A model generated the notes under the pieces. That model worked only from the letters and a program-made list of their open reading frames with translations. It made no database searches and was not told where the DNA came from. Below are positions 38,491 through 47,967 of a stretch of DNA of 64,000 nucleotides, one piece after another; within the stretch, counting starts at the first letter, position 1, and each line of letters opens with the position of its first letter. The stretch comes from Micromonospora saelicesensis (GTDB lineage Bacteria; Actinomycetota; Actinomycetes; Mycobacteriales; Micromonosporaceae). The translations under genes were made by a program, and so were the position numbers. The stretch lies in NCBI RefSeq assembly GCF_900091575.1, contig NZ_FMCR01000001.1:558001-622000 (forward strand). The letters run 5' to 3'.

Positions 38491-40596
38491 GTGTCCCAGC
38501 CCCCCTCGATTTCCCCCGGTGGCTTTTCTGTGACTCAGATCCCGACGTGGAGCGGCGGACCAGTTAGTCCCGCCAACGGACGAGCGGCGCCCGGCACCAC
38601 CATTGGTGGCCGGTACTCGCTGCGGTCCTCGGTGGGCAACGGCGGCATGGGCACGGTGTGGCGCGCCACAGACACCCTGCTGCGCCGTGACGTGGCGGTG
38701 AAGGAGGTCGTCCTGCCCCCGGGGCTGGCCCCCAGCGACCGCGACGCGATGTACGAACGCACCCTGCGGGAGGCCCGCGCCGCCGCCGCCATCCAGCACC
38801 CCGCTGTGGTGCAGGTGTACGACGTGGTCACCGAGGCCGGCCGGCCGTGGATCGTGATGGAGCTGCTGGACGCCCGCAGCCTCGCCGACATGGTGATCGA
38901 GGACGGGCCGGTCGCGCCCCGTGCCGTCGCCAAGATCGGCATCGCGCTGCTCGGCGCGTTGGAGGTCGCGCACGCGATCGGCGTGCTGCACCGCGACGTC
39001 AAGCCCGCAAACGTGCTGATCTGCACCGACGGGCGCTGCGTGCTGACCGACTTCGGGGTCGCCCGGATGCCCACCGACGTGCAGCTCACCACCCCCGGCA
39101 TGGTGCTCGGCTCGCCGCACTTCATCTCGCCCGAGCGGGCCATGGGCCAGGAGTTCGGCCCGCCCAGTGACCTCTTCTCGCTGGGTGTGACGCTCTACAC
39201 CGCGGTCGAGGGGCGGCCCCCGTTCGACAAGGGCGACCCGATCGAGACCATGCACGCCGTGGTGGAGGACCCACCCGCCCCACCGCAGCGCAGCGGCCCG
39301 CTGACCCGGGTGCTGATGGGTCTGCTCGAGAAGGACCCGGCGCGCCGACTCGACGTGCACACCTCCCGGGCCATGCTGCGCGAGCTGCTCGCCGGCCCCC
39401 TGGGCAGCACGGCGACGGCTGTGCACTCGGTCACCGACCCGTACGCAGTGGTGCCGGTGCAGCAGCGCCCCATCCCCGTCCTCCCGCCGGCCCAGCCGGA
39501 GCCGAAGCCGGACAGCCAGATCGGTGGCAAGGCGATGCTGGCCCCGGGCGAGTCCCTGACCGACCGGCTGGCCTCGCTGCGCCGGGGCGAGCGCCCCCAG
39601 GCAGCTTCCGCGGCCGGCACCACCGGTGGGCTCGACGAGACCAGCGCCGACGCGTTGGCCGGCCCGCTGCACACGCCGACCGGCGCGATGCCGACTCCCG
39701 GCCGACCGGCGGCCGGGCGCACCTACGGCGGCAACGCGGACGCCACCCAGCGGGTGGACGCCGGCGGGCACCCCGACGCCACCCAGCGGGTCAGCTACGG
39801 CAGCCCGGCCGATGCCACCCAGCAGGTCGGGTACGGCGGCGCAGCACCGGAGGCCACCCAGCGCGTCGGCGGCACCTACGGCGGCGGCAACCAGTGGTCG
39901 GTGCCGGGCACCGGCCAGCCCTGGGCCACCACGCCCGCCGCTTCGGGCGGCAGCGCGCTGGACAAGGTCCGGGCCACCGGTGGTCAGCTCGTCACCACGG
40001 TCAAGGGCTGGCCGCGCAAGGTCCAGCTCGCCGCGGCCGGCGGGTTGGTCGTCGTGCTGCTCATCACCGCTGTGGCGCTCTCCGGCGGCGAAGACCCCCC
40101 GCCGAGCACCCCGGCCGCACAGCCCACCACGTCCGCCCCGGCGGCCCCCACTGTCGAGATGCAGGAGCACACCGCCCGCGGAATCCAGGTCATGGTGCCG
40201 AAGGGCTGGAAAAAGGCCACCGGCGGCTCGTACACCGACTACATCGACCCGGCGGACAGCGGCCGCAAGGTCCGCATCATCACCGAGAAGTGGAGCAGCA
40301 GCTCCACCCGGTGGGCCGAGACTGCCGAGAACGGCCTCAAGACCCGGAGCACCTCCTGCGTCAAGCCGTACAACCAGATCTCCTCCACCGAGACCGAGCT
40401 GGCGAGCAAGCCGGCAGCGGAATTCGAGTACACCTGCGGTGAGGGTGACGCGATGCGGCACGGCGTCTGGCGGGGCGTGGCGCAGGACGGCAAGGCGTAC
40501 TCGTTCTACCTCACCGCCACGGACGCCAAGTTCGCGGAGAGCAAGCCGATCTTCGACGAGATGACGCGGACGTTCCAGCTCACCGGAAACGGCTGA
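38491..40596 (+). CDS. Transmembrane serine/threonine protein kinase with TQ-repeat linker and extracellular domain
   Basis: About 701 residues from GTG 38491 (GGGGGG upstream; GTG 38530 is an alternative). The kinase domain spans about 41-300: GNGGMG loop, Lys71 in [15 protein letters not shown]. The linker contains four related segments ([24 protein letters not shown]; residues about 416-460). A single membrane helix (about 510-532) precedes an extracellular domain of about 140 residues with two Cys (TSC and FEYTCG). That domain resembles the one in the kinase at 5.2-7.2 kb. No PASTA repeats. Its direct neighbours give no clue to the substrate. Confidence 0.93.
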   Translation: MSQPPSISPGGFSVTQIPTWSGGPVSPANGRAAPGTTIGGRYSLRSSVGNGGMGTVWRATDTLLRRDVAVKEVVLPPGLAPSDRDAMYERTLREARAAAAIQHPAVVQVYDVVTEAGRPWIVMELLDARSLADMVIEDGPVAPRAVAKIGIALLGALEVAHAIGVLHRDVKPANVLICTDGRCVLTDFGVARMPTDVQLTTPGMVLGSPHFISPERAMGQEFGPPSDLFSLGVTLYTAVEGRPPFDKGDPIETMHAVVEDPPAPPQRSGPLTRVLMGLLEKDPARRLDVHTSRAMLRELLAGPLGSTATAVHSVTDPYAVVPVQQRPIPVLPPAQPEPKPDSQIGGKAMLAPGESLTDRLASLRRGERPQAASAAGTTGGLDETSADALAGPLHTPTGAMPTPGRPAAGRTYGGNADATQRVDAGGHPDATQRVSYGSPADATQQVGYGGAAPEATQRVGGTYGGGNQWSVPGTGQPWATTPAASGGSALDKVRATGGQLVTTVKGWPRKVQLAAAGGLVVVLLITAVALSGGEDPPPSTPAAQPTTSAPAAPTVEMQEHTARGIQVMVPKGWKKATGGSYTDYIDPADSGRKVRIITEKWSSSSTRWAETAENGLKTRSTSCVKPYNQISSTETELASKPAAEFEYTCGEGDAMRHGVWRGVAQDGKAYSFYLTATDAKFAESKPIFDEMTRTFQLTGNG

Positions 40597-40644
40597 GCCG
40601 GAGGGAACCCACAGGGGTGATCCGCCGCCGTGCTATCAAGGGGC

Positions 40645-42312
40645 ATGGCGGCGGACACCACTGACATCGACGACATTCGCGAGCAAGCCCGGCGCTGGCT
40701 GGCCGACGACCCCGACCCGGCCAGCCGGGACGAGCTGACGGCGGTGCTCGACGGGCTGCCGGCGAGCGCCCCGGAGCTGGCCGACCGGTTCGCCGGCCCC
40801 CTGACCTTCGGCACGGCGGGCCTGCGCGGCCCGCTGCGCGCCGGCCCGAACGGCATGAACCTCGCCGTGGTCACCCAGGCCGCTGCCGGCCTGGTCACCT
40901 GGCTCGCCGCCCAGGGCGGCAACGGCCCGCTGGTGATCGGGTACGACGCCCGGCACGGCTCCCGGCAGTTCGCGGAGCGCACCGCACAGGTGGCCACCGG
41001 TGCGGGCCGCCCGGCGCTGCTGCTGCCCCACCCGCTGCCCACCCCGGTGCTGGCGTACGCCGTGCGGCACCTCGGCGGTGTCGCCGGAGTGATGGTCACG
41101 GCCAGCCACAACCCGCCGCAGGACAACGGCTACAAGGTCTACCTCGGCGCGGAGCTGGGCGGCGAGTTGGGCGCCGGCGCGCAGATCGTGCCACCCGCCG
41201 ACGCCGGTATCGAGGCCGCCATCCGATCGGTCGGGCCGCTGGCCCAGGTGCCGTTGGGCGAGCCCGGTCAGGTGCTCGGCGACGACCTGGTCGCCTCGTA
41301 CGTCGAACGGGCCACCGCGGTGATCGACCCGGACGGGCCACGGGACCTGACGGTGGCATACACCCCGCTGCACGGGGTGGGCGCAGCGGTGCTCACCGCC
41401 GCCTTCGCCCGCGCGGGCTTCCCGACCCCCGGGGTGGTGCCCGACCAGGCCGAGCCGGACCCGGCGTTCCCCACCGTGTCATTCCCCAACCCGGAGGAGC
41501 CGGGCGCGGTGGACCGGCTGATCGCCCTGGCCGACTCCACCGGCGCGGACCTCGCCATCGCCAACGACCCGGACGCCGACCGTTGCGCTGTGGTCGTCCG
41601 GGACGACCGCGACGGCTGGCGGATGCTGCGGGGCGACGAGGTGGGCGTCCTGCTCGCCGACCACCTGATGCGCCGGGGGGTGACCGGGCTCTACGCCACC
41701 ACCATCGTGTCGTCGTCACTGCTGCGGGCGATGTGCGCGGCCCGGGGTCTGCCCTACGACGAGACGCTGACCGGCTTCAAGTGGATCGTGCGGGCTGGCG
41801 GCGGAAGCGCGCCCCTGGTCTTCGGCTACGAGGAGGCGCTCGGCTACTGCGTCGCCCCGGAACACGTCCGAGACAAGGACGGCATCACCGCCGCGCTGAC
41901 AGTGGCCGAGTTGGCCGCCGGCCTGAAGTCGCAGGGTCGTACGCTGACCGACCGGCTGGACGAGCTGGCCGCCGAGTTCGGCGTGCACCACACCGACCAG
42001 CTCTCGGCCCGGGTGGACGACCTGCGGGTCATCGCCGACGCGATGGCCCGGATCCGGGCGGACACCCCGGCCACCCTGCTCGGGCAGCCGGTGGACAGCG
42101 TCCGGGACCTGCTGCCCGAGTCGGACGTGGTGATCCTGCGGACCGCGGTGGCCCGGGTGGTGATCCGCCCGTCCGGGACCGAGCCGAAGCTCAAGGCGTA
42201 CCTCGAGGTGGTGGAACCGGTCGTGGACGGTGACGTCCGGACGGCCCGCAGCAGGGCGGCGCAGGCGGTCGCCGCCCTGCGTGGCGAGATCGCCGCAGCT
42301 CTGGGGCTCTGA
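40645..42312 (+). CDS. Phosphohexomutase (phosphoglucomutase/phosphomannomutase)
   Basis: About 555 residues from ATG 40645. GTAGLRG (about 46-52), the phosphoserine loop TASHNPPQDNGYK (Ser near 154), metal loop DPDADR and the sugar loop GYEEALGY are all present, and the C-terminal VIRPSGTEPKLKAYLE is the phosphate-binding loop. It interconverts hexose 1- and 6-phosphates, feeding glycogen, cell-wall and nucleotide-sugar synthesis. GTG 40630 with AGGGG upstream would add five residues; I prefer 40645 from the family N-terminus. Length of about 555 fits the actinobacterial type. Confidence 0.93.
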   Translation: MAADTTDIDDIREQARRWLADDPDPASRDELTAVLDGLPASAPELADRFAGPLTFGTAGLRGPLRAGPNGMNLAVVTQAAAGLVTWLAAQGGNGPLVIGYDARHGSRQFAERTAQVATGAGRPALLLPHPLPTPVLAYAVRHLGGVAGVMVTASHNPPQDNGYKVYLGAELGGELGAGAQIVPPADAGIEAAIRSVGPLAQVPLGEPGQVLGDDLVASYVERATAVIDPDGPRDLTVAYTPLHGVGAAVLTAAFARAGFPTPGVVPDQAEPDPAFPTVSFPNPEEPGAVDRLIALADSTGADLAIANDPDADRCAVVVRDDRDGWRMLRGDEVGVLLADHLMRRGVTGLYATTIVSSSLLRAMCAARGLPYDETLTGFKWIVRAGGGSAPLVFGYEEALGYCVAPEHVRDKDGITAALTVAELAAGLKSQGRTLTDRLDELAAEFGVHHTDQLSARVDDLRVIADAMARIRADTPATLLGQPVDSVRDLLPESDVVILRTAVARVVIRPSGTEPKLKAYLEVVEPVVDGDVRTARSRAAQAVAALRGEIAAALGL

Positions 42313-42325
42313 CCGGCGCCTTGGG

Positions 42326-43003
42326 TCAGCGGCGCGGGCCGAGGGCCTGGTCGACGGCCCTGGCCAGGGCGGCGACGACCAAGCCGACCGACGGGCGGAC
42401 CACCGAGTCGTCGGTGCTCACCTCGCCGGAGAACCCGGCGCCGGTGGCGATCTCCGTCAACCGGCGGCGGGCATCGGCGGCGGCCTCGCCGCTCACCCCG
42501 AGCGCGGACTCCATCCGGAGCACCACGACCAGGGTGGCCAGCGCGGCGGTCCGCTCGTCCGGGGCTGCCGCGCCGGTCAGCGCCTCGGCCAGCCGCTGGC
42601 GGGTCTCCGCCTCGACGGAGGTGTCCACGACCGGGTAACGGTGCACGTGGATGAAGCCCAGCTCGGTCTCGTCGACGTCCCGGACGACGCCCTGCCGGCA
42701 CAGGTCGGCGAGGATCCGGTCGCGCAGGCCGTGCCGCAGACGCTGCACCCAGGACGCCGGGGTGTGCGGGGTGTCGGCGGCGATCCGGCTGAGGACATCG
42801 TCGCTGAACGGCTCGCCGGTCGGCGTCGGATCGATCACCGCCAGGGACCCGTCGGCGTACGCGATCCGGCCGGCCAGAGCCAGCTCGACCAGCACCGCGG
42901 CGGCCATGCCCAGGTCCAGGCTGATCCGTGGCATGGTCGCCTTGCCGGTCGTGTCGTCGTAGGCGAGGAGCAGCAACTCCTCGGCGAGCGCAACACCAGT
43001 CAT
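42326..43003 (-). CDS. GPP34 (Golgi phosphoprotein 3)-family protein
   Basis: The protein has 225 residues, mostly helical, and matches the GPP34 pattern: LAEELLLLAYDDTTGK at the start and LDLGMAAAVLVELALAGRIA. The eukaryotic homologue binds PI4P; bacterial members are common in actinobacteria and may associate with membranes, but their function is not known. TACCGT lies 9-14 bases before ATG 43003, so it is probably leaderless. It converges with the phosphohexomutase. Confidence 0.87.
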   Translation of the reverse strand: MTGVALAEELLLLAYDDTTGKATMPRISLDLGMAAAVLVELALAGRIAYADGSLAVIDPTPTGEPFSDDVLSRIAADTPHTPASWVQRLRHGLRDRILADLCRQGVVRDVDETELGFIHVHRYPVVDTSVEAETRQRLAEALTGAAAPDERTAALATLVVVLRMESALGVSGEAAADARRRLTEIATGAGFSGEVSTDDSVVRPSVGLVVAALARAVDQALGPRR

Positions 43004-43075
43004 GGCCGGAGACGGTAGCGGGTCCGGGCACCCCGCGCACGGACCCGCCGGACCCGGCACCGACCGGGTATCGCC

Positions 43076-43708
43076 TCAGAAGCGGGGCATGCCACCGAAC
43101 TGGCGGTCGCCGGCGTCACCGAGGCCGGGGACGATGAACATGCTGTCGTTGAGCCCCTCGTCGATCGAGGCCGTGACCAGGCGCAACGGCAGGCCGGAGC
43201 GCTCCAGCCGCTCGATGCCGACCGGGGCGGCGAGCACACAGAGCACTGTGATGTCGGTGCAGCCCCGATCGGCCAGCAGCCGACACGAGTGCTCCAGCGA
43301 ACCGCCGGTGGCCAGCATCGGGTCCAGCACCAGCACCGGCAGCCCGGCCAAGTCGCGTGGCAGTGACTCCATGTACGCGCGGGGCTCGTAGGTCACCTCG
43401 TCGCGGGCCAGGCCCACGAAACCCATCGACGACTCGGGCAGCAGGCCCAACGCGGCGTCCGCCATGCCCAGCCCGGCGCGCAGCACCGGGACCAGCAGCG
43501 GCGGGTTGGCCAGCCGGGTGCCCTCGGTGCCGGTGACCGGCGTCTGCACCGGGTACCGCTCGACGGGGAAGGTGCGTGCCGCCTCGTACACCAGCATGGT
43601 GGTCAGTTCGTGCAGCGCCGCCCGGAACGTCGAGGAATCGGTGCGCGCGTCCCGCATGGCAGTCAACCTGGACTGGGCCAGCGGGTGGTCAATGACGTGT
43701 ACGTCCAC
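43076..43708 (-). CDS. upp: Uracil phosphoribosyltransferase
   Basis: The protein has 210 residues, full family length. The PRPP loop [18 protein letters not shown] (about 124-141) and the C-terminal uracil-binding [15 protein letters not shown] are intact. It converts uracil and PRPP to UMP in pyrimidine salvage. It is divergent from deoC, which also serves nucleoside catabolism. TAGGTT is placed for a leaderless GTG start at 43708. Confidence 0.95.
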   Translation of the reverse strand: MDVHVIDHPLAQSRLTAMRDARTDSSTFRAALHELTTMLVYEAARTFPVERYPVQTPVTGTEGTRLANPPLLVPVLRAGLGMADAALGLLPESSMGFVGLARDEVTYEPRAYMESLPRDLAGLPVLVLDPMLATGGSLEHSCRLLADRGCTDITVLCVLAAPVGIERLERSGLPLRLVTASIDEGLNDSMFIVPGLGDAGDRQFGGMPRF

Positions 43709-43841
43709 GATCGCTCAACCTACCGGTCCGTACCGTGCGGCGGTGCGGGTGCGGTCGGACCAGGGACGCCGCTCACGTCGGCACGTCATGGAGCGGTCGT
43801 GAGCAAGATCACTCGGGGGTCTCGTGCGTAGACTTCTCGGC

Positions 43842-44801
43842 ATGACGGCGACAACGACGTCGGCCCGGTCGGAGCTCTCCGAGCTGGGACGATCCGAGAC
43901 CGCTCTGCGGACCTTCCTGCACGGCCTGCCCGGCGTGGACCAGGTCGGCGCGGAGCAGCGGGCGGCACAGCTCGGCACCCGCTCCATCAAGACCACCGCC
44001 AAGGCCCAGGCGATCGACCTGGCGATCCGGATGGTCGACCTGACCACCCTGGAGGGGGCGGACACCCCGGGCAAGGTGCGCGCGCTCGCCGCGAAGGCCC
44101 TGCGTCCGGACCCGGCCGACCCGTCCTGCCCGCACGTCGGCGCGGTCTGCGTCTACCCGGCGATGGTCCCCTACGTGGCGGAGGTGCTGCGCGGCTCCGC
44201 CGTGCACCTGGCCAGCGTGGCGACCGCGTTCCCGTCGGGTCAGGCGCCGTTGGAGATCAAGCTGGCCGACACCCGGGCCGCCGTCGCGGCCGGCGCCGAC
44301 GAGATCGACATGGTGATCAACCGGGGTGCGTTCCTGGCCGGGCGGTACAAGGAGGTCTACGACGAGATCGTGGCCACCAAGGAGGCCTCCGGGGACGCCC
44401 ACCTCAAGGTGATCCTGGAGACCGGCGAGCTGGCCACCTACGACAACGTCCGGCGGGCCTCCTGGCTGGCCATGCTGGCTGGCGGCGACTTCATCAAGAC
44501 CTCCACCGGCAAGGTCCCGATCGCGGCGACGATGCCGGTGAGCCTGGTGATGCTGGAAGCGGTGCGTGACTTCCGCGAGGCGACCGGGCGGCAGGTGGGC
44601 GTGAAGCCCGCCGGTGGCATCAAGACCACCAAGGACGCGATCAAGTACCTGGTGATGGTCAACGAGACCGTCGGCCCGGACTGGCTCGACCCGGACTGGT
44701 TCCGCTTCGGCGCGTCCAGCCTGCTCAACGACCTGCTGATGCAGCGCACCAAGCTGACGACCGGCACTTACTCCGGTCCCGACTACTTCACCCTGGACTG
44801 A
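43842..44801 (+). CDS. deoC: Deoxyribose-phosphate aldolase
   Basis: About 319 residues from ATG 43842 (TAGACT lies 8-13 bases upstream, no Shine-Dalgarno). The Schiff-base Lys lies in DFIKTSTGK and the second Lys in GVKPAGGIKTTKDA; VASVATAFPSGQ and EIDMVIN complete the barrel. It splits 2-deoxyribose 5-phosphate into acetaldehyde and glyceraldehyde 3-phosphate. The aldehyde dehydrogenase six bases downstream could oxidise the acetaldehyde. The N-terminus of about 60 residues is longer than in E. coli DeoC, as is common in actinobacteria. Confidence 0.94.
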   Translation: MTATTTSARSELSELGRSETALRTFLHGLPGVDQVGAEQRAAQLGTRSIKTTAKAQAIDLAIRMVDLTTLEGADTPGKVRALAAKALRPDPADPSCPHVGAVCVYPAMVPYVAEVLRGSAVHLASVATAFPSGQAPLEIKLADTRAAVAAGADEIDMVINRGAFLAGRYKEVYDEIVATKEASGDAHLKVILETGELATYDNVRRASWLAMLAGGDFIKTSTGKVPIAATMPVSLVMLEAVRDFREATGRQVGVKPAGGIKTTKDAIKYLVMVNETVGPDWLDPDWFRFGASSLLNDLLMQRTKLTTGTYSGPDYFTLD

Positions 44802-44807
44802 TAGCCG

Positions 44808-46238
44808 ATGTTCGAATACGCCCCCGCCCCCGAGTCCCGCTCGGTGGTGGACCTCAAACCCTCGTACGGGCTGTTCATCGACGGCACGTTCGTCGACCCG
44901 ACCGACGGTGGCAGCTTCAAGTCGATCAACCCCGCCTCCGAGGAGGTGCTGGCCGAGGTCGCCGAGGCCGGCGCCCAGGACGTGGAACGCGCGGTGCGCG
45001 CCGCCCGCAAGGCGTACGACAAGGTCTGGGGCCCGATGCCGGGCCGGGACCGGGCGAAGTACCTGTACCGGATCGCCCGGCTCATCCAGGAGCGCTCCCG
45101 CGAGCTGGCCGTCCTGGAATCGCTGGACAACGGCAAGCCGATCCGCGAGTCCCGCGACGTCGACCTGCCGCTGGTCGCCGCGCACTTCTTCTATTACGCG
45201 GGCTGGGCCGACAAGCTGGAGCACGCCGGCTTCGGCCCGAATCCGCGGCCCATCGGCGTGGCGGCGCAGGTCATCCCGTGGAACTTCCCGCTGCTCATGC
45301 TGGCCTGGAAGATCGCCCCGGCGCTGGCCGCGGGCAACACGGTGGTGCTGAAGCCGGCCGAGACCACCCCGCTGACAGCGCTGCTCTTCGCCGAGATCTG
45401 CCAGCAGGCCGACCTGCCGGCCGGTGTGGTCAACATCCTCACCGGCGCCGGAGACACCGGCCGCGCGCTGGTCGAGCACCCCGGCGTGGACAAGGTCGCC
45501 TTCACCGGCTCCACCGACGTGGGCCGGGCCATCGCCCGGTCGGTCGCCGGCACCCGCAAGAAGCTCACCCTGGAACTGGGCGGCAAGGCCGCCAACATCG
45601 TCTTCGACGACGCACCCATCGACCAGGCGGTCGAGGGCATCGTCAACGGCATCTTCTTCAACCAGGGGCACGTCTGCTGCGCCGGCTCCCGACTGCTGGT
45701 CCAGGAGAACGTGGCCGAGCGGGTGCTGGAGTCGCTGAAGCGACGGATGGCTCAGCTCCGGGTCGGCGACCCACTGGACAAGAACACCGACGTCGGCGCG
45801 ATCAACTCCGCCGCCCAGCTGGAGCGGATCCGCGAGCTGTCCGACGCCGGCTCGGCCGAGGGCGCCGAACGCTGGTCACCGCCGTGCGACCTGCCCGACC
45901 GGGGCTTCTGGTTCGCGCCGACCATCTTCACCGGCGTCACCCAGGCACACCGGATCGCCCGCGAGGAGATCTTCGGCCCGGTGCTGTCGGTGCTCACCTT
46001 CCGCACCCCGGCCGAGGCCGTGGAGAAGGCCAACAACACGCCGTACGGGCTGTCGGCCGGGATCTGGACCGACAAGGGTTCCCGGATCCTGTGGATGGCC
46101 GACCGGCTGCGCGCCGGCGTGGTCTGGGCCAACACCTTCAACAAGTTCGACCCCACCTCGCCGTTCGGTGGTTACAAGGAGTCGGGCTACGGTCGCGAGG
46201 GCGGCCGGCACGGGCTGGAGGGCTACCTCAATGTCTGA
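44808..46238 (+). CDS. NAD-dependent aldehyde dehydrogenase
   Basis: The protein has 476 residues, full family length. The Asn in PWNFPLLM, the catalytic Glu in TLELGGKAANIV and the catalytic Cys in NQGHVCCAGSR are all present, as is the NAD-binding GFTGSTDVGRA-like loop (AFTGSTDVGR). It starts six bases after deoC and overlaps the next gene by eight bases, so it lies in an operon that probably takes the acetaldehyde released from deoxyribose 5-phosphate to acetate. The specificity is inferred from context. Confidence 0.92.
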   Translation: MFEYAPAPESRSVVDLKPSYGLFIDGTFVDPTDGGSFKSINPASEEVLAEVAEAGAQDVERAVRAARKAYDKVWGPMPGRDRAKYLYRIARLIQERSRELAVLESLDNGKPIRESRDVDLPLVAAHFFYYAGWADKLEHAGFGPNPRPIGVAAQVIPWNFPLLMLAWKIAPALAAGNTVVLKPAETTPLTALLFAEICQQADLPAGVVNILTGAGDTGRALVEHPGVDKVAFTGSTDVGRAIARSVAGTRKKLTLELGGKAANIVFDDAPIDQAVEGIVNGIFFNQGHVCCAGSRLLVQENVAERVLESLKRRMAQLRVGDPLDKNTDVGAINSAAQLERIRELSDAGSAEGAERWSPPCDLPDRGFWFAPTIFTGVTQAHRIAREEIFGPVLSVLTFRTPAEAVEKANNTPYGLSAGIWTDKGSRILWMADRLRAGVVWANTFNKFDPTSPFGGYKESGYGREGGRHGLEGYLNV

Positions 46239-47055
46239 GCGGGTCGCGGTACGCAAGACGTACAAGCTCTTCATCGGCGGGAAGTTCCCGCGCAGCGAGT
46301 CGGGACGGTCGTATCTCGTGCAGTCCTCGAATGTGTCACTGGCCTCCCGCAAGGACGCCCGGGACGCGGTGGTCGCCGCCCGCGCCGCCGTCAAGGGCTG
46401 GGCCGGCGCGACCGCGTACAACCGGGGTCAGATCCTCTACCGGGCCGCCGAGATGCTGGAGGGCCGCCGCGAGCAGTTCGTCGCCCTGGGCATCCCCGGC
46501 GACGAGGTGGACGCCGCGGTCGACCGCTGGGTCTGGTACGCCGGCTGGGCCGACAAGCTGGCCCAGGTGTACGGCGGCGCCAACCCGGTCGCCGGCCCGT
46601 ACTTCAACATCTCCGCGCCCGAACCGACCGGCGTGGTCGCGGTGGTCGCCCCGGAACGCCCGGCGCTGCTCGGCCTGGTCAGCGTGATCGCCCCGGCGAT
46701 CGTCAGCGGCAACACAGTGGTGGTGGCGGCCTCGGCGACCGAGCCGCTGGCGGCGGTGACGCTGGCCGAGGTGCTGGCCACGTCCGACCTGCCCGGCGGT
46801 GTGGTCAACATCCTCACCGGCGCGATCACCGAGACCGCGCCGACGCTGGCCGCGCACATGGACGTCAACGCGATCGACCTGACCGGGGTCACCGACGCCG
46901 CGCTCGCCACCGACCTGGAGGTCAAGGCGGCGGAGAACCTCAAGCGGGTGCTCCGACCGGCCCCGGCCGACCACGACTGGTCGGTCGACCCGGGCCTGGA
47001 TCGGATGACGGCGCTGTTGGAGACGAAGACGGTGTGGCACCCGAAGGGGGTGTGA
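46231..47055 (+). CDS. Half-length aldehyde dehydrogenase-like protein without catalytic Glu or Cys
   Basis: The protein has 274 residues and corresponds to the N-terminal part of an ALDH: KTYKLFIGGKFPRSESG, RWVWYAGWADKLAQVYGG, an ISAPEPTGVVAVVAPERPALLGLV block in place of PWNFP, and VVNILTGA. It stops before the ELGGK Glu and the Cys loop, ending in a short unrelated tail (RMTALLETKTVWHPKGV). No frameshift is apparent: downstream DNA is the palindrome region and has no lost ALDH half. It overlaps the complete enzyme by 8 bases. A pseudoenzyme or regulatory subunit of the upstream ALDH is likely. Confidence 0.85.
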   Translation: MSERVAVRKTYKLFIGGKFPRSESGRSYLVQSSNVSLASRKDARDAVVAARAAVKGWAGATAYNRGQILYRAAEMLEGRREQFVALGIPGDEVDAAVDRWVWYAGWADKLAQVYGGANPVAGPYFNISAPEPTGVVAVVAPERPALLGLVSVIAPAIVSGNTVVVAASATEPLAAVTLAEVLATSDLPGGVVNILTGAITETAPTLAAHMDVNAIDLTGVTDAALATDLEVKAAENLKRVLRPAPADHDWSVDPGLDRMTALLETKTVWHPKGV

Positions 47056-47075
47056 TCGTCTTTGCTCGGCCTTTT

Positions 47076-47151
47076 GGGTTTTCGGGGGAGCCCCACCCGC
47101 TCCGGGCGGTCAGGCTTGATCCCTCCGCGGGTGGGGCTCCCCCGAAAACCC
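47076..47151. terminator. Perfect 25-bp palindrome, likely strong terminator of the deoC-ALDH operon
   Basis: The arms at 47076-47100 and 47127-47151 are exact complements (left arm begins GGGTTTTCGGGGGAGC) around a 26-nt loop. It begins 21 bases after the half-length ALDH stop. Confidence 0.9.
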
Positions 47152-47243
47152 TGACGTGGGCCGGGTTCGTCGGGTGGGTCAGCTCGGGGGTACTGCCTCG
47201 GGTTGGGTTGCCGGTCAGCGGGCGTCGGCCGTCGGCCCCGCGT

Positions 47244-47323
47244 CAAGATCCGCGCAACTTCAGGGTTGTTGCTGCCTCCCGCGCGCCTGAGGCAGCAACA
47301 ACCCTTTTCTTGTCCGGATCTTG
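47244..47323. repeat. Nested palindrome with AAGATC ends (dispersed set)
   Basis: Outer arms CAAGATCCG/CGGATCTTG (47244-47252, 47315-47323) enclose perfect 17-bp inner arms at 47262-47278 and 47289-47305 (AGGGTTGTTGCTGCCTC). The outer AAGATC core recurs at 27.7 and 49.0 kb. Confidence 0.88.
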
Positions 47324-47345
47324 GCCGGCGCCGCCGATCCTGGCT

Positions 47346-47406
47346 GGTGATCATGGAGTTGGCGGGGTGTTTGATCTCCGTCAAGCCGGTCAACCTCATG
47401 ATCACC
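47346..47406. repeat. Imperfect palindrome with GATCATG core (dispersed set)
   Basis: GGTGATCATG (47346-47355) is the exact complement of CATGATCACC (47397-47406); the inner GAGTTGGC and GTCAACCT are partly complementary. The core matches the palindrome at 19688-19750. Confidence 0.8.
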
Positions 47407-47459
47407 GCTCGCGTGGGGTGGGGCGGGGCAGGGACGGCCTGGTGGGGTCGGTGGGGGTC

Positions 47460-47476
47460 TACTACCGGGGGTAGGA
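47460..47476. promoter_or_regulatory. BlaI-type operator over the blaI promoter
   Basis: TACTACC-GGG-GGTAGGA is a 7-3-7 dyad, the same layout as TACTACG-TGG-CGTAGTA upstream of cydA. The -10 hexamer TAGGAT (47472-47477) lies inside it, exactly 7-12 bases before the leaderless GTG of blaI, so a bound repressor would block its own promoter. Confidence 0.6.
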
Positions 47477-47483
47477 TTGGCTC

Positions 47484-47957
47484 GTGACTCGGTTGGGCGA
47501 TCTTGAGCGTGCGGTGATGGACGTGCTGTGGGACGTGGTTCCCGGCACGTCGGACGGCGTGACCGTCCGCGAGGTGGCCGACGCGCTCGATGGCCGTGAG
47601 CTGGCGTACACCACCGTGATGACCGTGCTGGACCGGCTCGCCGGCAAGGGCATGGTGCAACGGGAGCGGGAGGGTCGGGCCTGGCGGTACCGTCCGGCGG
47701 CCAGCCGCGAGGCGCACATCGCTCAACTCATGCTCGATGCCCTCGACCTGGGTGGCAGCCGGGACGCCGCGCTGGTGCGCTTCGCCCGCTCGGTGACCGG
47801 CACCGAGGCCGAGGTGCTGCGAGCGGCCCTCGGCAGCGAGGCCGGCCTGACCGGGCCGGGCTCCACCGGCGGCGACGCGGGCGGGGCCGACGCCCTGACC
47901 GACCGGGTGGACGGGCCGGCGGGCCGCCGACCCGCCGGCGAGGCAGCGGAGCGGTAG
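47484..47957 (+). CDS. BlaI/MecI-family transcriptional repressor
   Basis: The protein has 157 residues. The winged helix (about 1-80) begins RLGDLERAVMDVLWD and contains VTVREVADAL and LAYTTVMTVLDRLAGKGMVQRERE, the BlaI recognition helix. The C-terminal tail is hydrophilic and longer than in MecI. It forms a two-gene unit with the M56 protease 10 bases downstream, which in characterised systems inactivates the repressor by proteolysis. No beta-lactamase gene is near; the next operon is cydABDC, which carries matching dyads upstream. Confidence 0.92.
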   Translation: MTRLGDLERAVMDVLWDVVPGTSDGVTVREVADALDGRELAYTTVMTVLDRLAGKGMVQREREGRAWRYRPAASREAHIAQLMLDALDLGGSRDAALVRFARSVTGTEAEVLRAALGSEAGLTGPGSTGGDAGGADALTDRVDGPAGRRPAGEAAER

Positions 47958-47967
47958 GGCGCGCGCC

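Larger units (their letters stand above)
47056..47483. other. 428-bp intergenic region carrying three successive palindromes and the blaI promoter
   Basis: No gene is supported. The region holds palindromes at 47076-47151, 47244-47323 and 47346-47406, then the BlaI-type dyad and leaderless promoter of blaI. It is the densest cluster of such elements in the window. Confidence 0.8.

Noticed and set aside
46231-47055. Frameshifted or decayed aldehyde dehydrogenase pseudogene
   Set aside because: There is no lost ALDH half downstream, the frame is intact and the start overlaps the upstream gene, so I annotated it as a real short protein.
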